This document shows positions 1-5,044 of a stretch of DNA of 5,044 nt, piece by piece. The notes beneath the pieces were generated by a model that worked only from the letters and a program-made list of their open reading frames with translations, made no database searches and had not been told where the DNA came from. The DNA lies in assembly GCA_964515235.1 (NCBI GenBank), contig CAZEVO010000061.1, forward strand, positions 1 to 5,044, given 5' to 3'. How positions within the stretch are numbered: position 1 is the stretch's first letter; each line of letters begins with the position of its first letter. The translations under genes and the position numbers were made by a program. This DNA comes from OPU3-GD-OMZ sp964515235. GTDB taxonomy: Bacteria; Pseudomonadota; Gammaproteobacteria; Methylococcales; Methylomonadaceae.

Positions 1-25
1 CAACAAAACTGATCTTCTTAGTCAT
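1..25 (-). CDS. Possible 5' end of a gene running off the left edge
   Basis: On the minus strand an ATG at 23-25 opens a frame that reads MTKKISFV and then leaves the window. The sequence just upstream contains GGTGAAG a few bases before the ATG, which could act as a ribosome binding site. The frame also lies in the same direction as every other gene here. Only eight codons are visible, so neither the product nor the reality of the gene can be judged. It is listed because it would explain where the noncoding stretch after the decayed rubredoxin gene ends. Confidence 0.3.
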
Positions 26-226
26 TACTTCACCACATTAATATAAATATACAAAACAAATGACGACTACGTTCACTATGCTCTTAACTAATAGCACAAC
101 AAGCCTGTAATCAATTATTCACCCAAAACGCATCACTACTACCTTTAAAGCTAAAGCCTTAATTTTGACTGTTACCAGATCCCTCACTATCGTAAAGAGA
201 ATTTAAAAGTAAGCTTTGGAATTCAC
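26..226. other. Noncoding stretch, no recognisable gene
   Basis: All frames I translated on the minus strand are broken by stops. One minus frame is fairly open and hydrophobic, and another has a glycine/serine-rich stretch, but neither resembles a family I know. The only small structure is a 9-bp imperfect tandem repeat at 66-83 (ACTACGTTC followed by ACTATGCTC). The stretch could be the upstream region of the gene at the left edge, or further eroded coding DNA. I see no hairpin with a T-run that would mark a terminator. Confidence 0.5.
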
Positions 227-394
227 TTAAAAACTAAATCTAAAGAAACTCTTTTGTACGCCACAAATAGCACAAACCCACCTATCAGAAATATCATCTC
301 AGCGTATACCTGACAAAGTCGCTAACCGAGCCCTATTTTCTTCATCGTAAAAGTGCTCAAACTACAAACAACGGTATTTAGTAAATCTCTCCAG
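227..394 (-). pseudogene. Decayed rubredoxin gene
   Basis: Rubredoxins are small (about 53-60 residue) electron carriers that bind one iron through two Cys-x-x-Cys pairs. Read from 394 to 230 this stretch gives 55 codons ending at TAA (227-229), and it aligns along its whole length. It starts with KYRCL around the first Cys, then H-x-YDEE, then SGIR-stop-DDISDRWVCAICGV, then K-x-FF. The second pair (codons 41 and 44) with its following Gly, and the WVC motif, are intact. The lesions are a CTG where the ATG belongs (4 nt after GGGGAG at 399-404), TAG at codon 11, Phe in place of the second Cys (codon 12), Glu in place of the next Gly, TGA in place of the conserved aromatic (codon 32), and about one codon missing in the loop. 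Cys-to-Cys spacing is 32 residues, against 33 in the clostridial protein. It cannot make a working rubredoxin. The identification rests on motif order and spacing and is strong. Confidence 0.85.
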
Positions 395-531
395 TTTACT
401 CCCCAATAGTTAGTATTGTCCATTCTACTTCATTTCGTCCCATTACTCTTAACAACCATTCCTTTTAAAAAGGAACGAATTATTATCTTTCAAATGTATT
501 TAGATTTATTTCTTTAATTCACCCAGAACCA
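395..531. other. Intergenic region between UPF0182 gene and decayed rubredoxin
   Basis: This AT-rich spacer presumably held the 3' end of the UPF0182 transcript and the promoter of the former rubredoxin gene. Just before the CTG codon, GGGGAG (399-404, minus strand) looks like a relic ribosome binding site. A weak sigma70-like pair is possible on the minus strand: TTGAAA at 488-493 and TTTAAA at 464-469, 18 bp apart, but both elements match poorly enough to be chance. I see no T-tailed hairpin after the UPF0182 stop. Confidence 0.4.
459..475. repeat. Short perfect palindrome (8-bp arms, 1-base centre)
   Basis: TTCCTTTT and AAAAGGAA flank a single central A. Because there is almost no loop and no T-run on either side, this is unlikely to be an intrinsic terminator. 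It could be an operator-like site upstream of the former rubredoxin gene or simply AT-rich chance symmetry. Confidence 0.35.
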
Positions 532-3165
532 TCATTTGGTTTTGTTCTTTTGTCCGGTTCTAGAAACACCGGTTATTTGTTGCTGTAGCTGAGTTAAGGC
601 CTGTGTTAATGATTTTTCCATCACAACTTTATTCCCCATGGATGCAATAATTCTTGCAAGCTGAGGTATTTTGGCCTTATCGGCCACCATATACACGGGC
701 TGAACATACAAAATAGAATCGCCCATCGGCAATACAACCATACGACCTTTAACCACATTTGACCCATGCTGATCCCACAACGTAAACATTGATGATACTT
801 CTGGATTCTGGTCAATCAATGCATTCACCTGCGCTAAACCATTCACTTGCCTATCCTTATGAAACTTATAAATAGTGAGATTAGGGTCATAAGTCTCAAC
901 ACAAGTACTCTCTTGTCGATTTAATGTCCCTGCAACCGCCAAAATACTGAGATTGTCACGATTCACTGGTGTCATCGGGTTTACTAAAACAAATTCTTCT
1001 TGCCCCTTACAACGATTAAAAGGGGTTGTAATATAGTAGGGCTCCATTTCCTTATCGCCAACCGTTGAAAAGGCTAATGTTTCTGACTGTTGATAAAATA
1101 GTTCCGGCTGTGTTTGGTGATATTTTGTATAAACTAACATCTGTAGAAAGAATAACTCGCGTGGATAACGCAGTTGCTCACGCAAAAAATCCGGCATTTC
1201 ATCTAATGATTTAAAAATACCCGGATAGGCTTGATTATAGGCCGCAATCACCATATCAGACGGGTCGGAAATATATAGATTTAATTGCCCACTATAAGCA
1301 TCGACGGTAACTTTCACCGAATTGCGAATATAATTAAATTGTCGACTTTCATTAGCAAACTCATGTTTAACCGGAAATGAATTTGGATACCAGTCAGATA
1401 AGGTATAAGCATCTAAAATCCAGTACAAGCGATCTTCGCTAATAACCAGATAAGGATCCTTATCAAGCGTCAGAAATGGCGCGACTGTTTGTACTCGCTC
1501 GAGAATATTACGGCGAAAACGCAACTTACTTTTGCGGGTAATACTGGTTGAGAAAAAAGGTTTCTCATCACCTAAATAAACCGAAAACAAAATCTTTTTG
1601 AAAAAAGAATCAATAGGTATACCACCCACACCATGATACTGTTCAGTTTGATCTGAATGCTGATGACCTGAAATACCGACGACATCTAATTTATTCGGAA
1701 CAATCGCATAATCATAACGTTCTTCGCCATAATAAATTTCAGGGTGCTTAATTTTAAACCCCTTATCAGATGTCAAACTTAAATCTTGCAAATACCACTT
1801 AATCGGTTGGTCTGCATCTTGAGATGTCGGCGTAACAACTGCACCGTAACCATGAGTATAACGCAAATGTTTATTTTCCCAGGTTTGTGCTTCTGAGGGT
1901 AATTTACCAATATTTAATTCTCTGGCTGCCAGATTCACCTGAGTTAAATGATTATTAATCAAATAACGCGACTCATCGACATTGGGGAAACTATAATATC
2001 TCCGAATACCTTGCAGTTGTCTATAGCCATCAATCAATAGCTCACTATCCCAAAGCGGTATATTGTCAAAATATTTTTGCAGCTTCCACTTCTCAATATC
2101 GGCGGCAGGGTTTAATGCTAATTTTTTTTCTTCAACATGAATTTTATCAAGTTTATAGGCTGCTAACGTTGCTTCAATATTATTCTCCATAAACGCTCGT
2201 TCCATACTAACTGGGTTCGGCTTCACAAAATATTTGGAGATAAAATCCGGAATAACAGGCCAAACCTGTAGGCCAACAAGAACTGCAAAGAATAATACAC
2301 ATGAGGTCACAGGAAAAATACTGCGCTTAGTTTTAGAAATAAAGTAAGTCACTACTAATGTCACTAAAAACACAACGGTTATGATTTTCAACCAGATCAG
2401 TGGTAATTGATAACGTAATTCAATAAAACCAGGGCCGAAAAAATCCGGCAAATGATTATCAACATAAAGCAAACTAAAACGTTCTAATAACCAGCCCCAA
2501 ACCGAATGAATCAGTAAAAAAATAAGCAGTATAGACAGGTGAATTTTAACGCCCAGAGGATAGTTCTTTTTTTGAGCCGGAATATAATGATGTGCGAGCC
2601 AATACTGAATGCTAACTAAGACCAAAATAAAGAGGGAAACAAGCAATAATTCCTCTTGAACCAAATTAAACATGGGGAAAGAAAACATAAAAAAACTAGT
2701 GTCATTACCAAAAACTGGATCAACGACCCCCGAAGCATGACCAAAAAAGAACAACGTCGCATATTCCCAGTGCTGATAAAAAGGAATAGCGATAAAGAAA
2801 GCCATAATCAATGAGACCGGCGTTAATAAAACTAATGAGCCTGTCCTAAACCAATTAACAATCTGGTTGAGTCTTTTTCGTTGGCTAATCGCTAGTTCAG
2901 ATTCTTTTTGAATATCGATCCCTAAATAACGAGAAGCCACCCAGAAATGGGTAAAAAAGATACTGAAGAAAAAAACGGTAACGCCAATAGAAAAAAGATA
3001 ACGATAGCTGTTTCTAAGCCAGAAATAACTTTCAAGATTCAGTGACTTAAACCACCAAAAATCAACAAATAAATCTAAAAACAAAAAAGTAAACGCAACA
3101 TAACTCAGCAACAATACCGTCGTTACTAGCACGATCAAAAAAATGATTTTCTTTATTTTTTGCAT
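532..3165 (-). CDS. UPF0182 family (COG1615) polytopic membrane protein
   Basis: This 877-residue protein belongs to UPF0182 (PF03699), a widespread family of large envelope proteins without an established reaction. Seven hydrophobic segments lie near residues 7-30, 54-75, 109-130, 170-190, 207-226, 258-276 and 283-303. A long soluble part follows, presumably outside the cytoplasm. Family hallmarks occur in order: the D-x-SFF-x-F-x-FP stretch (155-164), NP-x-S-x-ERAF-x-x-NN-x-x-AT-x-x-AY (317-337), LWD (371-373), YTHGYGAVVTP (436-446), PEIYYGE (475-481), RNILERVQTVAPFLTLDKDP (552-571), RNSVKVTVDAY (614-624) and the C-terminal GRMVVLP-x-x-x-SILYVQP (807-823). It is complete and at the short end of the family, without the long acidic tail of actinobacterial members. 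The ATG at 3163-3165 is the only one between an in-frame TAA upstream and the first membrane segment, although its ribosome binding site is poor (TTGGT). It begins 31 bp after the MORN lipoprotein stop, so co-transcription is likely. The molecular function is unknown. Confidence 0.95.
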   Translation of the reverse strand: MQKIKKIIFLIVLVTTVLLLSYVAFTFLFLDLFVDFWWFKSLNLESYFWLRNSYRYLFSIGVTVFFFSIFFTHFWVASRYLGIDIQKESELAISQRKRLNQIVNWFRTGSLVLLTPVSLIMAFFIAIPFYQHWEYATLFFFGHASGVVDPVFGNDTSFFMFSFPMFNLVQEELLLVSLFILVLVSIQYWLAHHYIPAQKKNYPLGVKIHLSILLIFLLIHSVWGWLLERFSLLYVDNHLPDFFGPGFIELRYQLPLIWLKIITVVFLVTLVVTYFISKTKRSIFPVTSCVLFFAVLVGLQVWPVIPDFISKYFVKPNPVSMERAFMENNIEATLAAYKLDKIHVEEKKLALNPAADIEKWKLQKYFDNIPLWDSELLIDGYRQLQGIRRYYSFPNVDESRYLINNHLTQVNLAARELNIGKLPSEAQTWENKHLRYTHGYGAVVTPTSQDADQPIKWYLQDLSLTSDKGFKIKHPEIYYGEERYDYAIVPNKLDVVGISGHQHSDQTEQYHGVGGIPIDSFFKKILFSVYLGDEKPFFSTSITRKSKLRFRRNILERVQTVAPFLTLDKDPYLVISEDRLYWILDAYTLSDWYPNSFPVKHEFANESRQFNYIRNSVKVTVDAYSGQLNLYISDPSDMVIAAYNQAYPGIFKSLDEMPDFLREQLRYPRELFFLQMLVYTKYHQTQPELFYQQSETLAFSTVGDKEMEPYYITTPFNRCKGQEEFVLVNPMTPVNRDNLSILAVAGTLNRQESTCVETYDPNLTIYKFHKDRQVNGLAQVNALIDQNPEVSSMFTLWDQHGSNVVKGRMVVLPMGDSILYVQPVYMVADKAKIPQLARIIASMGNKVVMEKSLTQALTQLQQQITGVSRTGQKNKTK

Positions 3166-3196
3166 TTTACCAATACCACTTTTACGTTAATTAGAC

Positions 3197-3976
3197 CTAC
3201 TTAACTAACTGACCATTTTCATATATTTCAGTCGTTACAATATTACCCTCTTTCCCCCAGTCGACCCAAGATCCATCTTTCTTATCATTCTTATAATGCC
3301 CTTCATAACGTTTCATTCCATTCTCATACCAGCGGGTTAACGTACCTTCCAATTTACCATTTTTATAATTTATTTCTTCCTTTTTCTTTCCACTCTTATA
3401 CCAAGACACCCATAATCCAACTTTTTTATCTTTGTCATAATAACCCTCTGCCTTTTTTCCTCCATTTGCATACCACTGGGTTCTGATTCCGTCTCTTTTA
3501 CCCTGCTTCAAATTAACTTCTTCTTCTAATTGTCCCTTTTGATTCCATTTCGTCAGCAGACCTTCCCCTAACCCATTTTTCCAATTCCCCTCCACTTCCT
3601 TATGACCCTGTTCATACCAACCCGTCCACAAACCGTCCTCTTTACCATGTTTATAGTTTACTTCCCAAGCTTTTTGTCCATTTTCATACCAACTAGTGAG
3701 TAGTCCGTGTTGCTCTCCATCTTGATAATGCCGAACGGTCTTTTTTTGTTTATTTGAATACCATTCCTTCGTCACTCCATTTAACTTACCTTGCTCATAG
3801 TGCTCTTCTAACTGCTTCAGCCTATTTTCATAGCGCTTAATCAACTTTCCCGTAAATGGTTTTTCTGAATTAATTTGATACTTAATACCCTCTCTATCTT
3901 GTAATTCAGACACTTCCTGTTCTATGCACCCTGTCAGAAATACTAATAATGACAGTATTAAAGTTATCTTATTCAT
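3197..3976 (-). CDS. MORN-type repeat lipoprotein, YwqK-like
   Basis: The 259-residue product starts with a lipoprotein signal. Lys3 is followed by a hydrophobic core and the lipobox LTGC, with Cys17 as the lipidation site. Ile at the next position and no Asp favours outer-membrane sorting in a Gram-negative cell. A short lead (LQDREGIKYQIN, then PFTG) precedes nine repeats of the MORN_2 type (PF07661, COG2849), each close to G-L-W-T-x-W-Y-x-N-G-x-K-x-E-x-x-Y-K-x-G-K-x-D. Proteins of this kind are often auto-annotated as YwqK-family antitoxins, after a Bacillus protein encoded beside a toxin. No toxin gene is visible here, so that label should not be taken as function; a binding or structural role at the outer membrane is as likely. 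The start is well supported, with AAGGA at 3984-3988, 7 nt before the ATG. A broken paralogue lies 64 bp upstream, and the UPF0182 gene follows after 31 bp. Confidence 0.92.
   Translation of the reverse strand: MNKITLILSLLVFLTGCIEQEVSELQDREGIKYQINSEKPFTGKLIKRYENRLKQLEEHYEQGKLNGVTKEWYSNKQKKTVRHYQDGEQHGLLTSWYENGQKAWEVNYKHGKEDGLWTGWYEQGHKEVEGNWKNGLGEGLLTKWNQKGQLEEEVNLKQGKRDGIRTQWYANGGKKAEGYYDKDKKVGLWVSWYKSGKKKEEINYKNGKLEGTLTRWYENGMKRYEGHYKNDKKDGSWVDWGKEGNIVTTEIYENGQLVK
3203..3850 (-). repeat. Nine tandem 72-bp units encoding MORN-type repeats
   Basis: Residues 43-258 of the lipoprotein divide into nine units of exactly 24 residues, beginning at Gly43, 67, 91, 115, 139, 163, 187, 211 and 235. 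There is no insertion or deletion between them. Most units carry W-Y at positions 6-7 and many have N-G at 9-10; the last departs most (DWGKEG). At the DNA level the units are clearly diverged, so this is an old protein repeat, not a recent expansion. Confidence 0.9.
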
Positions 3977-4040
3977 TCTGTAATCCTTAAATCTATTTCA
4001 CTAGAATCGTTCTTGCTCACTTCAAACCTCGTCATAGTAT

Positions 4041-4491
4041 TCACTCGGCAACCCCTTCTGGCTTATAATTTACTGAATCCAACTTGTAAGCACTCCTGTA
4101 CCACTGGACATTAAATCCATTTTTTATTGTTTTTAGAATTTATTTCAAACACCTTCTGCCCCGTGTCATCTCCAGTATCCCAATAACCGACTTCATTACC
4201 ATAGTTAAAGTTTTCTTCTTTTCTATGCTGACCATTTTTCTACCATTCAGCCCAACGCCCTTCTTTCATGCCCTGTTTTCAATTAGCTTTTAGTGCTTCT
4301 TGCCCATTTTGATGGCAATCCCAATAAAACCCGCTTAATTATCTATTTTCAATAAGAATGCCTGTAAAACGCCTTCCAGAGTCAATTTCATACTTCATTC
4401 CAAACCGATCTTCTATTGCATCAATCTTTTTTGCAGATAGACCATCAGTCAAAAGCAATAGTGCGATTAATATTAAAGGACTATTGTTCAT
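4041..4491 (-). pseudogene. Broken MORN-type repeat protein gene, paralogue of its neighbour
   Basis: From the ATG at 4489-4491, with AGG a few bases upstream, the frame reads a signal-like start (MNNSPLILIALLLLTDGLSA). It continues with an IEDRFGMKYEIDS and RFTG lead matching LQDREGIKYQINS and PFTG of the intact lipoprotein. MORN-type units follow, each still 24 codons long (codons 54-77 and 78-101). Three nonsense codons interrupt them: TAA at 4339-4341, TGA at 4279-4281 in the place of a conserved Trp, and TAG at 4240-4242 in the place of the Tyr of W-Y. A frameshift in the A6 run (4120-4125 on the minus strand) is followed in another frame by a further unit (NGFNVQWYRSAYKLDSVNYK) ending at TGA 4041-4043. 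Losing two bases there fits the 24-codon period best. The first unit is about 14 codons shorter than in the neighbour. The lipobox Cys is absent, so the ancestor may have been cleaved after LSA or may have lost the Cys during decay. No complete product can be made. Confidence 0.88.
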
Positions 4492-4516
4492 TCATTAACC
4501 TGTTAAAAATCACCTG

Positions 4517-4543
4517 CTGAGAACTTTTATTTATCCTTCTCAG
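4517..4543. repeat. Inverted repeat, 7-bp arms and 13-nt loop
   Basis: CTGAGAA (4517-4523) and TTCTCAG (4537-4543) are perfect complements flanking an A/T-rich loop. The hairpin lies between the 122-residue protein gene and the broken MORN gene, about 30 bp after the stop of the former. No T-run follows on the minus strand, so it is at best a weak transcript-end or processing structure. Confidence 0.4.
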
Positions 4544-4573
4544 TTGCAATCCTCTCGATATTGTTATCACAAA

Positions 4574-4942
4574 CTAACGATAGTGATGCCACCAATCTGA
4601 AAGCAACCGATATAAAAAATGAACACCATAATAAGTAATTAAACTTGTTAATAGTAAAACTATCCAGGCTTCTAAATGTAGGAATTCACCTCCAAGCCAA
4701 CCATCCATTGAAATAATAAGCTTGTCATTCAAAGGTAAAAATGTACTCACAGGTATTTCCGTCCAAGAACCACTTTTTAACCATCGAGACGTTTGGTAAA
4801 CCAATACTCCTACTGAACTCAAAAACAAGCAAACCCATCCTAAAAATAATGGAAAGCCAACTAACCACCAAACCAGCCCCTCTAATATCTTTTTCACTTC
4901 TTCACTCAACTGTTTTTCTTGACTCACATTAGTTTCAGTCAC
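4574..4942 (-). CDS. Small tryptophan-rich membrane protein, two membrane segments, unknown function
   Basis: I do not assign this 122-residue protein to a named family. It has a hydrophilic charged start (residues 1-22), a first long hydrophobic segment (about 23-50), a loop of about 40 residues (LKSGSWTEIPVSTFLPLND and onward to GWLGGE) and a second segment (about 92-112). It ends in the short aromatic and basic tail SDWWHHYR. Nine of 122 residues are Trp. The start is GTG at 4940-4942, since no in-frame ATG precedes Met79 and an in-frame stop lies shortly upstream. The arrangement resembles small inner-membrane proteins that partner larger envelope machinery, but that is a guess. It reads in the same direction as the MORN and UPF0182 genes and is separated from the broken MORN gene by 82 bp. 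The length, the clean membrane pattern and the ribosome binding site make it a likely real gene. Confidence 0.75.
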   Translation of the reverse strand: MTETNVSQEKQLSEEVKKILEGLVWWLVGFPLFLGWVCLFLSSVGVLVYQTSRWLKSGSWTEIPVSTFLPLNDKLIISMDGWLGGEFLHLEAWIVLLLTSLITYYGVHFLYRLLSDWWHHYR

Positions 4943-4951
4943 TTCGTATTT

Positions 4952-4956
4952 TCCTC
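4952..4956 (-). promoter_or_regulatory. Ribosome binding site supporting the GTG start
   Basis: GAGGA on the minus strand lies 9 nt before the GTG at 4940-4942. The nearby ATG at 4955-4957 is out of frame and gives only a short peptide, so this site is the main support for the GTG as start of the 122-residue protein. Confidence 0.6.
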
Positions 4957-4989
4957 ATATTCACTCTTTTTGAGTACCTACCAATCAGG

Positions 4990-5017
4990 CTAAATATTAG
5001 TCCCCTAATATCTTTAG
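4990..5017. repeat. Bulged inverted repeat, 11-bp stem with 4-nt loop
   Basis: ATATTAG (4994-5000) and CTAATAT (5005-5011) flank the loop TCCC. After a two-base bulge (CT, 5012-5013) the outer arms CTAA (4990-4993) and TTAG (5014-5017) also pair. It lies about 50 bp upstream of the GTG start of the 122-residue protein. It has no T-run on either side, so a leader structure or protein-binding site is more likely than an intrinsic terminator. Confidence 0.45.
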
Positions 5018-5044
5018 ACTTCATCTTCACATTGAATATGGCTG

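Noticed and set aside
66..83. A 9-bp imperfect tandem repeat considered as an iteron or CRISPR-like array.
   Set aside because: Only two copies with two mismatches are present, with no spacers and no further units nearby.
459..475. Palindrome considered as the intrinsic terminator of the UPF0182 transcript.
   Set aside because: There is no loop to speak of, the stem is A/T-rich and no T-run follows on the minus strand.
621..815. A 64-codon minus-strand open frame inside the UPF0182 gene.
   Set aside because: It is an alternative reading frame of strongly conserved coding sequence, with no family features and no ribosome binding site of note.
3197..3976. Calling the MORN lipoprotein an antitoxin of a toxin-antitoxin or contact-dependent system.
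   Set aside because: The YwqK antitoxin label is inherited from distant homologues. No toxin-like gene is visible in the window, and the protein is a predicted outer-membrane lipoprotein.
299..4281. TGA standing at Trp or aromatic positions in both decayed genes (299-301 and 4279-4281), hinting at a code in which TGA means Trp.
   Set aside because: Both genes also carry TAG or TAA inside the frame and one has a frameshift. The intact genes use TGG for Trp, and the UPF0182 gene ends in TGA.
4741..4932. A 63-codon plus-strand open frame opposite the small membrane protein.
   Set aside because: It is antisense to a better supported gene, and its translation looks like the complement of a hydrophobic protein, with no motif.

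Overview
The window suggests an AT-rich Gram-negative bacterium. The reasons are a lipoprotein signal with a lipobox and no Asp after the Cys (outer-membrane type), A/T-rich codon use and short, poorly structured intergenic DNA. A gammaproteobacterium is plausible, but nothing here fixes the taxon. Everything recognisable reads on the minus strand, so in transcription order the window runs from high to low coordinates.

In that order there are six regions. (1) 4574-4942 is a small tryptophan-rich protein with two membrane segments and a GTG start; I do not recognise it. A bulged inverted repeat lies upstream at 4990-5017. (2) 4041-4491 is a broken gene for an exported MORN-type (YwqK-like) repeat protein, with three nonsense codons and one frameshift. 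It is missing from simple ORF calling. (3) 3197-3976 is its intact neighbour and paralogue, a lipoprotein with nine exact 24-residue MORN-type repeats. (4) 532-3165 is a full-length UPF0182 (COG1615) protein, with seven membrane segments followed by a large extracytoplasmic part. It starts 31 bp after the lipoprotein stop, so the two are probably co-transcribed. (5) 227-394 is a decayed rubredoxin gene in what looks like empty intergenic DNA. Its start codon is now CTG, one metal-binding Cys is lost and two stop codons are present. (6) At the left edge, 1-25 may be the first codons of another minus-strand gene.

The intact genes all encode envelope proteins: a small membrane protein, a lipoprotein and a large polytopic protein. 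They may form one envelope-related unit, but no specific function can be read from the sequence, and UPF0182 itself has no established biochemical role. The least expected result is the density of gene decay: two pseudogenes, each still alignable along its length, flank the two intact genes within about 4.3 kb. I found no RNA gene, CRISPR array, insertion sequence or clear intrinsic terminator.
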